NCBI RefSeq assembly: GCF_030269305.1
Contig: NZ_BSTC01000004.1
Span: 1-64,000 of the forward strand
Source: Kineosporia sp. NBRC 101731
GTDB taxonomy: Bacteria > Actinomycetota > Actinomycetes > Actinomycetales > Kineosporiaceae
Reading direction: 5' to 3'
DNA length: 64,000 bases
Part shown: piece after piece, positions 49,333 to 57,280 of the stretch
Layout of the letters: the number at the start of each line of letters is the position of its first letter
How positions within the stretch are numbered: position 1 is the stretch's first letter
The notes under the pieces: model-generated
Databases searched by the model: none
Told to the model about the DNA's origin: nothing
What the model saw: the letters and a program-made list of their open reading frames with translations, nothing else
Made by a program: the position numbers and the translations under genes

Positions 49333-49385
49333 TGTCCAAGACCTCTTTCGGCCGCGGCGATACCCCGAAGACATCGCCGGACCGC
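49333..49385 (+). promoter_or_regulatory. relic LysR promoter, copy 3, without a LysR gene
   Basis: This 53-bp segment matches 5555-5607 at 47 of 53 positions, including AAGACCTCTT (49338-49347) and ATACC (49360-49364) with the 12-base spacer. At 5555-5607 it leads into a LysR start; here the similarity stops and an amidohydrolase gene follows instead. Confidence 0.8.
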
Positions 49386-49424
49386 GAAACCTGGGCGGGT
49401 AGGGGCGTCTGGTAGAACTCCGCC

Positions 49425-50711
49425 GTGCTCACGATCACCGGCGCCACCCGCATCCTCGTCGACCCGGCCACCGAGACGACCGGAGACCTGTCCGCCGTCG
49501 ACGGGCGGATCACCGATCAGGCCGTCACCGGTGGCGAGACCCTGGACGCGGCGGGTGCGGTGGTCACGCCCGGCCTGATCAATGCCCATCACCATCTGCT
49601 GCAGACCGCGTTCCGCACGCTGCCGGGCACCCGCGGGGTCCCGATGCGCGAATGGCTCGGCGTGATGGCGGCCGGGTACCGCGCGGCCGGGGTCACCCCG
49701 GAACTGACCGGGGCCGCCGCGTCCGTCGGGGTGGCCGAGGCGCTGCTGAGCGGCGTGACCACGATCGCCGACCATCACCTGACCTGGCCGGACGGGTGCG
49801 ACGACGTCGGGATGGCACAGGCCACGGCCACTGCTGCCCGGACTCTCGGCGCGCGGCTGGTGTTCGTGCGGGGCAGCGCCGGCGACGACCCGCAAGCGGC
49901 CGCCGATTCCGCCACCCGCATCGTCGAGGCCCTGCTGCCCGGGACGAGCACCGGAATCGGCGACGACGGGATGCTCCAGCTGGCGGTCGGGCCGGCCGGG
50001 GTGCACAGCGACCGGCGGGAGACCTTCGAGGCGTTCGCCGAGGTGGCGGCCCGGTTCGGACTGCGCCGCCGGACCCAGGCCAACGAGCAGGTCGACGTCG
50101 AGATCGCGGCGCAGCGGTACGGTCGCCGTCCGCTGGAACTGCTGGCGGAGTGGGGGTGGCTGGCGCCGGACGTGACCGTGGCCCACCTGTGTGACGTCAC
50201 CCCGGCCGAGATCGCGCGTCTGGCGCAGGCCGGCGTCACCGCCACGCACGCCCCTGGTTGTGACGTGCCGATGGGGTGGGGGATCGCCCCGGTCGCGGCG
50301 CTGCTGGAGGCCGGGATCCCGGTGGGTCTGGGCACGAGCGGCGGGGGCAGTAATGACGCCGGTCATCTGCTCGCGGACGCCCGCCTGGCGATGCAGGTCT
50401 CGGCCCTGGTGGGGCGGCAGCTGAGCGCCCGCGAGGTGCTGGCCTCCACCACGCACGGGTCGGCGGCCGGCCTGGCCCGCCCGGAGCTGGGGCACCTGCG
50501 GCCCGGTGCGGCGGCGGACCTGTGCGTCTGGGACGTGTCCGGGGTGGCGGACGCCGGGGTCGCCGACCCGGTGGCCGGGTTGTTGTGGGCCCGTCCGGGA
50601 CGACGCCCGCGGCACGTGGTGGTCGGTGGACGTGTGGTGGTGCGGGACTACCGGCTCGTCGGTACCGACGAGAGCGAGCTGGTCGGGCGGCTGGGTCAGG
50701 CGCTCTCCTGA
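49425..50711 (+). CDS. amidohydrolase-family protein with substituted metal ligands (8-oxoguanine-deaminase-like)
   Basis: A 428-aa protein, GTG start. GLINAHHHLLQTAFRTLPGT (HxH at 55-57), EALLSGVTTIADHH, VTVAHLCDVTP and the C-terminal DLCVWDVSG place it near 8-oxoguanine deaminase and hydroxyatrazine hydrolases. The third metal His (HTHLAE in relatives) reads RTQANE, and the catalytic Asp in G-V-D-G-S-A-S-N-D reads G-T-S-G-G-G-S-N-D. With these two changes normal zinc hydrolysis is doubtful, so it may bind a ligand, use another chemistry or be decaying. It overlaps the Nudix gene end by 16 bp. Confidence 0.75.
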   Translation: MLTITGATRILVDPATETTGDLSAVDGRITDQAVTGGETLDAAGAVVTPGLINAHHHLLQTAFRTLPGTRGVPMREWLGVMAAGYRAAGVTPELTGAAASVGVAEALLSGVTTIADHHLTWPDGCDDVGMAQATATAARTLGARLVFVRGSAGDDPQAAADSATRIVEALLPGTSTGIGDDGMLQLAVGPAGVHSDRRETFEAFAEVAARFGLRRRTQANEQVDVEIAAQRYGRRPLELLAEWGWLAPDVTVAHLCDVTPAEIARLAQAGVTATHAPGCDVPMGWGIAPVAALLEAGIPVGLGTSGGGSNDAGHLLADARLAMQVSALVGRQLSAREVLASTTHGSAAGLARPELGHLRPGAAADLCVWDVSGVADAGVADPVAGLLWARPGRRPRHVVVGGRVVVRDYRLVGTDESELVGRLGQALS

Positions 50712-51196
50712 CCGTCCTGACCTTCCTGACCGTCTTCCAGGTACACGGTCGTACCGGACTCCAGGGCTTTCAGCGCGACCACGATCTCCTGGGCGATGCG
50801 CGGGGAGGCCAGGCGTTGCACCTGCGAGGGATCGCACCAGGCCCAGGACTGCAGTTCCTCGGCCTGGAGCACGATGTCCGGCCCGTGCACGGGGGTTCCG
50901 GCGAAGACCCAGTTCAGGTTGTCGCCGCCGTCGGGGCGGGGTGCGCACCAGTCCACGACCAGCAGACGCCCCGGGGTCAGGCGCAGGCCGAGTTCCTCAT
51001 GGGTCTCGCGGGCGGCGGCCGACCGGGGTGACTCCCCGGCCTCGACGATGCCGCCCGGCAGCAGCCAGCCCTGCCGGTACGTGGGCTCGACCAGGAGCAC
51101 CCGTCCGTCCGGATCGGTGATCAGGACCCCGGCGCCCATGTGCTTGCGGGGGAGCGTGGCCAGCCAGGCCAGGTGTTCGGCATCGGTGTAGGTCAT
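50696..51196 (-). CDS. Nudix hydrolase
   Basis: A 166-aa protein from ATG 51194-51196. The Nudix box is clear: GGIVEAGESPRSAAARETHEELGL (G-x5-E-x7-REx-x-EE-x-G pattern, with T in the first REU position). It hydrolyses nucleoside diphosphate-linked compounds. The C-terminus ends in an EDGQEGQDGQ run that comes from a 9-bp DNA repeat (CCTGACCGT-like). It is convergent with the amidohydrolase gene. Confidence 0.88.
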   Translation of the reverse strand: MTYTDAEHLAWLATLPRKHMGAGVLITDPDGRVLLVEPTYRQGWLLPGGIVEAGESPRSAAARETHEELGLRLTPGRLLVVDWCAPRPDGGDNLNWVFAGTPVHGPDIVLQAEELQSWAWCDPSQVQRLASPRIAQEIVVALKALESGTTVYLEDGQEGQDGQESA

Positions 51197-51243
51197 TCCC
51201 GCGACGCTAGGGGCGCACCGCCGGGTAGGTCGCAAGGGTGCAG

Positions 51244-51813
51244 TCAGCGGGCGCCCGGGTTCTCCTTCACGATGAACAGCCGGTAGACCTCGGGCCCGCC
51301 CGTGCTCCAGCGGTGCGGTGTTCCGCCGCTCAGGTACAGCGAGTCACCGGGGCCCAGCGGCTCGATCCCGTCGGGGCCCAGGTCGACGAGGACCTTCCCG
51401 TCCGTGACGTGGATGAACTCGTCCTCGGCGTGCTGGTAGAACTCGCCCGGGTCGGTGTTGTCGCCCTCGTACAGCATCGGCTGCAGGCGCCGGTTACCGG
51501 TGGTCAGCAGGCGGGCCCGGCCCAGGCCGTAGGAGCCGGCGGTGCCTTCGCCGGCCCGGTGGACGGCGCTGACCTGTACATTTCCCTGCCCGGCCAGCAG
51601 TTCCACCTGGCTGGTGCCCAGCGCCACGGTGATCCGGTCGAGCGAGGCCATGCTCGGGCTGGCCAGTCCCCGTTCCAGCTTGCTCAGGAACCCGTGGGTC
51701 AGCCCGGCCGCGTCGGCCAGCTGGATCAGGGTCAGACCGCGGGTGCGCCGGACCTGGCGGATCCTCCTCCCCAGGGCCCGGACCGGATCGCTAGTGTCTG
51801 CCGGATGACTGAC
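51244..51813 (-). CDS. XRE-cupin regulator without a standard start codon
   Basis: The reading frame encodes an intact HTH_3 (GRRIRQVRRTRGLTLIQLAD, LTHGFLSKLERGLASPSMAS) and a C-terminal cupin_2 domain (YQHAEDEFIHVTDGKVLVDL, LGPGDSLYLSGGTPHRW). Between the in-frame stop at 51835-51837 and Met at 51651, inside the HTH, no ATG, GTG or TTG exists. AGGGAGG at 51828-51822 lies 8 bp before a GTC codon (51813) that is best explained as a mutated GTG or a sequencing error. It probably regulates the divergent operon at 51973. Confidence 0.75.
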   Translation of the reverse strand, partial: VSHPADTSDPVRALGRRIRQVRRTRGLTLIQLADAAGLTHGFLSKLERGLASPSMASLDRITVALGTSQVELLAGQGNVQVSAVHRAGEGTAGSYGLGRARLLTTGNRRLQPMLYEGDNTDPGEFYQHAEDEFIHVTDGKVLVDLGPDGIEPLGPGDSLYLSGGTPHRWSTGGPEVYRLFIVKENPGAR

Positions 51814-51892
51814 GGTGATCGCCTCCCTGAAGCTTTACAGCGTCGACGTCGTGTGTGACACGACCGAAACGACAGATGCCTAGATTCGCCGA

Positions 51893-51909
51893 TGTTCCTC
51901 ACAGGAACA
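51893..51909. promoter_or_regulatory. operator-like palindrome in front of the heterocycle operon
   Basis: TGTTCCT-CAC-AGGAACA: perfect 7-bp arms with a 3-bp centre, about 64 bp before GTG 51973 and 80 bp from the divergent XRE-cupin gene. The likely ligand is the XRE-cupin protein. Confidence 0.7.
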
Positions 51910-51972
51910 TTCGTGCACATCCTAGGCAAGGGCCGTACGGCCCGACCAGTAGTGAAGAACGACAGGAGCACC

Positions 51973-53199
51973 GTGCCGGCCCATCAGCCCCTTCCGCAGA
52001 GCCTCCGTCGGCTGATCGGCGCCACCCTGCCCGACGGGCGGGTCGTCGATGTCGAGATGGAGGACGACGTGGTCACCGCGGTCGTTCCGGCCACCCCCGG
52101 TGCGGTGGCGGCCGACGGCGAGCTCGACCTGACCGGCTACCTGTTGCTGACGGCCCCGGCCGAGCCGCACGCGCATCTGGACAAGGCGCTGTCGTGGGAC
52201 GAGATCTCGCCGCCGATGGGTGATCTCGGCCTGGCCATCGACTCCTGGCGGGCCCACAGCCGGGGTATGACGACCGAGGGCATCGCCGCCCGGGCCACCG
52301 CGGCGCTGCGGATGATGCTGCAGGCCGGCACCACGGCCGTGCGCACGCACGTCGACCTGCTGTCCGGGCCTCAGCCGCTGCGGGGCGTGCAGGCCCTGAC
52401 CGGTCTGCGCGAGGAGGTCCGGCACCTGATCGACCTCCAGATCGTGGCCCTGGCTGCCCCCGACACCCCGGACGCGACCGTCCACGCGGCCCTCGACCTG
52501 GGCGTCGACCTGATCGGTGGCGCCCCGCACCTGGCCCCCGACCCGGTGCGCGACCTGGACCGGCTGCTGACGATCGCGCAGGAGCGTGGCGTCGGGGCCG
52601 ACATCCATACCGACGAGAGCCTGCACGGCGAGCCGACTCTCACCCACTACGCGCAGACGGTGCGGGACTGGCCGGCCGACCGGGTCCGCTCCGCCGGGCA
52701 CTGTGTGCGGCAGGGCACCCAGAGCGCGGCCGACCTGGTCCCGGTGATCGAGGCCGTGCTCGCGGCCGGCATCGGTGTGATCAGCCTGCCGATCACCAAC
52801 CTCTATCTCCAGGGCTGGGAGCACCCGGCGAGCACCCCGCGGGGCCTGACCGCCCTGCGCGCCTTCCTCGACGCCGGTGTCCCGGTCGCGGGTGGCGCCG
52901 ACAACCTGCGTGACCCGTTCAACCCGGTCGGGCGCGGCGACGCCCTGGAGACCGCGTCGCTGCTGGTCACCGCCGGGCACCTGACCCTCGACGAGGCCTA
53001 CCAGGCGGTCTGCTCCAGTGCCCGCTCGGTGCTGGGTCTGCCCCCGGCCGGGGCCGAGCCCGGCCACATCGCCGACTTCCTGGCGGTGCAGGGCGCCAGC
53101 CTGGGCGAGGTGATCGCCGCGGCCCCGGCGCAGCGCCGGGTGATCCACCGCGGCGCGCTCGTCGCCCGTTCGTCCGTCGTCCACGATTCCGCATTCTGA
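51973..53199 (+). CDS. cytosine-deaminase-like amidohydrolase
   Basis: A 408-aa protein with GTG 51973 after CAGGAG. The pattern follows the CodA/AtzB group: PHAHLDKALSWDE (His66-x-His68), DIHTDESLHGEP (third His), RSAGHCV (His) and GGADNLRDPFNPVG (Asp). These are the metal ligands and catalytic Asp of CodA-type deaminases. It likely deaminates or hydrolyses a pyrimidine-, pterin- or creatinine-type ring. It heads the ABC transporter operon. Confidence 0.87.
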   Translation: MPAHQPLPQSLRRLIGATLPDGRVVDVEMEDDVVTAVVPATPGAVAADGELDLTGYLLLTAPAEPHAHLDKALSWDEISPPMGDLGLAIDSWRAHSRGMTTEGIAARATAALRMMLQAGTTAVRTHVDLLSGPQPLRGVQALTGLREEVRHLIDLQIVALAAPDTPDATVHAALDLGVDLIGGAPHLAPDPVRDLDRLLTIAQERGVGADIHTDESLHGEPTLTHYAQTVRDWPADRVRSAGHCVRQGTQSAADLVPVIEAVLAAGIGVISLPITNLYLQGWEHPASTPRGLTALRAFLDAGVPVAGGADNLRDPFNPVGRGDALETASLLVTAGHLTLDEAYQAVCSSARSVLGLPPAGAEPGHIADFLAVQGASLGEVIAAAPAQRRVIHRGALVARSSVVHDSAF

Positions 53200-53239
53200 A
53201 CCGTCAGCACCGTCAGCACCGTCAGCAAGGACAGCCATC

Positions 53240-53983
53240 ATGACCGTGGATACTTCCACCCTCCTCGACTTCCGGGACGTGTCCATGCGTTTCGGTGAGA
53301 CCGAGGCACTCACCGGCGTCGACCTGAGCGTCCGGCGGGGCGAGTTCGTCTCCGTGGTCGGGCCCTCCGGCTGCGGCAAGTCCACCCTGCTGCGTATCGC
53401 CTCGGGCCTGGAACAGGTCTCGGGCGGCACCGCGTCCGTGACCTCGCAACGCATCGGGTACGTCTTCCAGGACGCCACCCTGCTGGCCTGGCGATCGGTG
53501 CGGAGCAACGTCGAGCTGCTGGCCGAACTGCACCACGTGCCGAAGGCCGAGCGGGCGGCCCGGGCCACCGCCGCGATCGACCTGGTGGGCCTGAACGGGT
53601 TCGAGAAACACCTGCCCCGGCAGTTGTCCGGCGGTATGAGGATGCGGACCTCCCTGGCCCGTTCCCTCACCCTCGACCCCGAGCTGTTCCTGTTCGACGA
53701 GCCGTTCGGGGCCCTGGACGAGATCACCCGCGAGCGCCTGAACGACGAGCTGCTCAAGCTTTTCGTGCAGCAGAACTTCGCTGGGCTGTTCATCACCCAC
53801 TCGGTGGCCGAGGCCGTGTACCTGTCCACCCGGGTGCTGGTGATGTCGGGGCGCCCGGGCCGGATCGTGGGCTCCTTCGACGTGCCGTTCGACATGCCCC
53901 GGGATCCCGACATCCGGTTCACCCCCGAGTTCGCCGCCCTGGTGGGCCAGATCTCCCACGCCCTGCGGGAAGGACACCGATGA
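53240..53983 (+). CDS. ABC importer ATPase (SsuB/TauB-like)
   Basis: A 247-aa ATPase with Walker A GPSGCGKST, Q-loop YVFQDATLL, signature LSGGMRMRTSLARSL, Walker B LFLFDEPFGALD and switch His ITHSVAEA. The MRMR variant of the signature tail is typical of NitT/TauT-family ATPases. It forms the importer with the permease (4-bp overlap) and the lipoprotein that follow. Confidence 0.94.
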   Translation: MTVDTSTLLDFRDVSMRFGETEALTGVDLSVRRGEFVSVVGPSGCGKSTLLRIASGLEQVSGGTASVTSQRIGYVFQDATLLAWRSVRSNVELLAELHHVPKAERAARATAAIDLVGLNGFEKHLPRQLSGGMRMRTSLARSLTLDPELFLFDEPFGALDEITRERLNDELLKLFVQQNFAGLFITHSVAEAVYLSTRVLVMSGRPGRIVGSFDVPFDMPRDPDIRFTPEFAALVGQISHALREGHR

Positions 53984-54756
53984 AGCGCATTCCCTGGTGG
54001 CAGCCGAGCATCGTGTTCGGTCTGGTCGTCGCCTTCTGGTACGCGATCGCCGCGTGGTACGACAAGAGCAAGGAACTGGCGTTCGTCGTGCCCTACCCGC
54101 ACCTGGTGCTCCAGGAGGCGGTGACCGACGGCCAGTTCCGGCAGCAGCTGCTCGAGAACCTGTTCCAGACCATCGTCGTCACCGCGACCGGCCTGCTCAT
54201 CGCCACGGTGATCGGGATGGGCTGGGCGGTGCTGATGTCGCAGGCCCGGTGGCTGGAGCACTCGCTGTACCCGTACGCGGTGATCCTGCAGACCATCCCG
54301 ATCCTGGCGATCGTCCCCCTGATCGGCACCATCTTCGGCTACGAGTTCACCTCCCGGGTGATCGTGACGGTGATGATCGCGCTGTTCCCGATGGTCTCCA
54401 ACACCCTGTTCGGCCTGGCCTCGGTGGACCGCGCGCAGCGGGAACTGTTCCGGCTCAACGGTGCCGGCCGGTTCACCACCCTGACCAAGCTCCAGCTGCC
54501 GGCGGCGCTGCCGGCGATCTTCGTCGGGCTGCGCACCGCGGCCGGGCTGGCGGTCATCGGCGCGATCGTCGGTGACCAGTTCTTCCAGCGCGGCACCCCC
54601 GGCCTGGGCGTGCTGATCCAGGTGTCCAACTCGCGCCTCAACGGCCCGGGCACGTTCGCGGCCATCATCACCGCCTCGCTGCTGGGTGTCGTCGTCTTCC
54701 TGCTCTTCGGTCTGCTGGGCCGGCTGGTGACCGGCAAGTGGGCCGACCAGTCCTGA
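53980..54756 (+). CDS. ABC importer permease (NitT/TauT family)
   Basis: A 258-aa protein with six membrane helices. The EAA loop is VDRAQRELFRLNGAGRFTTLTKLQLPAALP, which docks the ATPase. The N-terminus IPWWQPSIVFGLVVAFWYAI is a first helix without signal cleavage. Confidence 0.93.
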   Translation: MKRIPWWQPSIVFGLVVAFWYAIAAWYDKSKELAFVVPYPHLVLQEAVTDGQFRQQLLENLFQTIVVTATGLLIATVIGMGWAVLMSQARWLEHSLYPYAVILQTIPILAIVPLIGTIFGYEFTSRVIVTVMIALFPMVSNTLFGLASVDRAQRELFRLNGAGRFTTLTKLQLPAALPAIFVGLRTAAGLAVIGAIVGDQFFQRGTPGLGVLIQVSNSRLNGPGTFAAIITASLLGVVVFLLFGLLGRLVTGKWADQS

Positions 54757-54803
54757 ACCCCGGAAAACCCCCGAAAACCCGAACTTTCGAAGGAAAACCA
54801 ACC

Positions 54804-55970
54804 ATGATGCGTCGTCCTCTGGCCACGGGCCTGTCCGTCGCCGCCGTGCTCGCCCTGGCCGCCTGCGGCGGTTCGTCGTCCTCGACCGTGAGCGCCGCCC
54901 CGGCCGCCGCCGGGTCGGTGGACCTCACCGCCGACTGCCCGGCCACCGTCGTACTCCAGACCGACTGGAACCCCGAGGCCGAGCACGGCCACCTGTACCA
55001 GCTGCTGGGCAAGGACTACACGGTGGACGCGGACAAGAAGTCGGTGTCCGGGCCGCTGATGTACCAGGGCAAGTCGACCGGGGTGAACGTCGAGATCCGC
55101 TCCGGCGGGCCGGCGATCGGGTACTCCACGGTGACCAGCCAGATGTACCAGGACAAGGACATCATGCTGGGCTACGTGAACACCGACGAGGCGGTGCGGA
55201 TGTCGAAGGACAACCCGATCACCGCGGTGTTCGCGCCGCTGGAGAAGAGCCCGCAGATGATCATGTGGGACCCGCAGACCTATCCCGGCGTCACCGACAT
55301 CGCCTCGCTGGGCCAGGCCCTGAAGAGCAGCGGCGGGGTGACGCGCTACTTCGGCGGCGCCGCCTACATGGAATACCTGATCAGCTCGGGCAAGCTCGAC
55401 AAGAGCGTCACCGACGGCACCTACGACGGCACTCCGGCCAAGTTCGCCGCGGCCAAGGGCAAGGACGCCCAGCAGGGCTTCGCCAGCGCCGAGCCGTACA
55501 TCTACCAGACCGAGGTGAAGGCCTGGGGCAAGGCCGTGAAGTACCAGCTGGTCCACGACGCCGGCTACCCGTTCTACTCCTCGGCGATGACGGTACGCAC
55601 CGGTGACCTGGAGAAGGACAGCCCCTGCCTGAAGAAGCTGGTGCCGGTGCTGCAGCAGGCCGAGGTCGACTACTTCGCCGACCCGGCGGCCACCAACGAG
55701 CTGGTGCTCGACCTGGTCACGCAGTTCAACAACGGCTGGGTGTACAGCCAGGGCGTGGCCGACTACTCGGTCAAGACGCTGCTGGCCGACGGGATCGTCA
55801 GCAACGGCGACAACGACTACGTGGGTGACTTCGACGCCGAGCGGATCCAGAAGATCATCGACATCGACACCCCGATCTTCACCGCGAGCAACACCGCCCC
55901 GAAAACGGGCCTGAAGGCCGCCGACCTGTTCACCAACGAGTTCCTCGACTCCTCGATCGGGCTCAAGTGA
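54804..55970 (+). CDS. ABC substrate-binding lipoprotein (NMT1/THI5-like)
   Basis: A 388-aa protein with a lipobox LALAACGG (Cys about 21) after AAGGA. The NMT1-like fold is suggested by VVLQTDWNPEAEHGHLYQLL, NVEIRSGGPAIGYS, KDIMLGYVNTDEAVR and ADLFTNEFLDSS at the C-terminus. NMT1/THI5-type proteins bind pyrimidines, thiamine precursors, riboflavin or similar rings. This supports a heterocyclic substrate for the operon. Confidence 0.88.
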   Translation: MMRRPLATGLSVAAVLALAACGGSSSSTVSAAPAAAGSVDLTADCPATVVLQTDWNPEAEHGHLYQLLGKDYTVDADKKSVSGPLMYQGKSTGVNVEIRSGGPAIGYSTVTSQMYQDKDIMLGYVNTDEAVRMSKDNPITAVFAPLEKSPQMIMWDPQTYPGVTDIASLGQALKSSGGVTRYFGGAAYMEYLISSGKLDKSVTDGTYDGTPAKFAAAKGKDAQQGFASAEPYIYQTEVKAWGKAVKYQLVHDAGYPFYSSAMTVRTGDLEKDSPCLKKLVPVLQQAEVDYFADPAATNELVLDLVTQFNNGWVYSQGVADYSVKTLLADGIVSNGDNDYVGDFDAERIQKIIDIDTPIFTASNTAPKTGLKAADLFTNEFLDSSIGLK

Positions 55971-57280
55971 GCGGCGTCGCTGCCCTCGCAGCAGAACTTC
56001 GCACCCTGCTCGGGCCGGAGAACGTCAGTGAGGACGCCGCTGCCCTGGATCGCGCGTCGGTGGACGGCGCGCGGTTGTCGCCGATCATCCTCGAGCAGCT
56101 GCCCCTGGGCCGGGCCGAGCTCGTGGCCTGGCCCACCAGCGCCGACCTGATCGCCGCGACGGTCGCGGCGGCCGTGCGGCACCAGGTCCCGATCACCCCC
56201 CGCGGCAAGGGCACCGGCAACTACGGCCAGGCCATCCCGATGTCCGGTGGCCTGGTGCTGGACACCACCCGGGCCCGCGCGATCGTCGAGTTCGGTGACG
56301 GCTACGTGGTGGTCGAGGCCGGCGTGCCGATGGCCCAGATCGAGCACGAGGCCAACGCCCGCGGCCAGCAGGTGCTGATGTATCCCTCGACCGCGAACTC
56401 CAGCATCGGGGGCTTCCTGTCGGGCGGCTCCGGCGGCACCGGATCGATCCGGCACGGCATGCTGCACCAGGACTTCGCGCTCGCGCTCGACGTGGTGCAC
56501 GCCCGCCCGGACGCGACCCTCGTGCACGTCGAGGGGGCCGAGGCCGAACCGTACATCCACAACTACGGCACGGCCGGGATCATCGCCCGGGCGAAGATCG
56601 CCCTGGAGCCGCTGCAGCCGTGGAAGGGGCTGTTCGCCAGCTTCGCCACCTTCGAGCAGGCCCTGAGCGTGATCCGGCCGTTCGCGCAGCTGGAGCCCAC
56701 CCCGCGGCTGGTCTCGGCCGACCCGGCGACCCTCGCCGGGGCCCTGCCGGCCGACGAGGGGATCCCGGCCGGGCGGGCCAGCCTGCGGGCCATCCTCGAC
56801 GCGGCCTCGCTGGAGGCCGCGATCGCGCTGGTCGAGCAGGCCGGGGGCCGGGTCGAGCTGATCCGCGAGGGCACGCAGGCCATGCTGAAGATGAGCCGGA
56901 TCTCCTACAACCACCCCATCGAGTGGCTGCAGAAGTCGTTTCCGGGCAAGTACTTCCACGTCGAGGTGGCCGGCGACGCGCTGGTCGACCGGATCGCCGA
57001 GGTGGAGCAGGTCTACCCCGGCGGCCTGCTGCACATCGAGGCGCAGAAGGGCCGCCCGATCGGCATGCTGACCGGGATCTACTCCAGTGCCCAGGAGGTG
57101 TACGAGGGGTTCGACCGGCTGACCGAGCTCGGGGTGGGCTTCCACAACTGCCATCAGTGGTTCGTGGACTACCAGCCCGAGCGCACGGCGGAACTGGCCC
57201 GCACCACCGACCCGCTCGGACTGCTCAATCCGGGAAAGCTGCAGCAGGAGCTCACCGTGCGCACCGGGCGGCAGGCATGA
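55967..57280 (+). CDS. FAD-binding oxidoreductase (PCMH/GlcD-type)
   Basis: A 437-aa protein, GTG start overlapping the lipoprotein stop. The PCMH FAD domain shows PITPRGKGTGNYGQAIPMSG, LDTTRARAIVEFGDGYVVVEAG, VLMYPSTANSSIGGFLSGGSGGTGSIRHG and YGTAGIIARAKIALEP. The C-terminal substrate lobe differs from glycolate and lactate oxidases and may be specific. Probably oxidises an alcohol, amine or hydroxy-acid intermediate of the heterocycle. Confidence 0.88.
   Translation: MSGVAALAAELRTLLGPENVSEDAAALDRASVDGARLSPIILEQLPLGRAELVAWPTSADLIAATVAAAVRHQVPITPRGKGTGNYGQAIPMSGGLVLDTTRARAIVEFGDGYVVVEAGVPMAQIEHEANARGQQVLMYPSTANSSIGGFLSGGSGGTGSIRHGMLHQDFALALDVVHARPDATLVHVEGAEAEPYIHNYGTAGIIARAKIALEPLQPWKGLFASFATFEQALSVIRPFAQLEPTPRLVSADPATLAGALPADEGIPAGRASLRAILDAASLEAAIALVEQAGGRVELIREGTQAMLKMSRISYNHPIEWLQKSFPGKYFHVEVAGDALVDRIAEVEQVYPGGLLHIEAQKGRPIGMLTGIYSSAQEVYEGFDRLTELGVGFHNCHQWFVDYQPERTAELARTTDPLGLLNPGKLQQELTVRTGRQA

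Noticed and set aside
51922-54801. 959-codon antisense frame opposite the deaminase and ABC genes
   Set aside because: It is the low-information complement of well-supported genes, rich in Arg/Gly/Gln.
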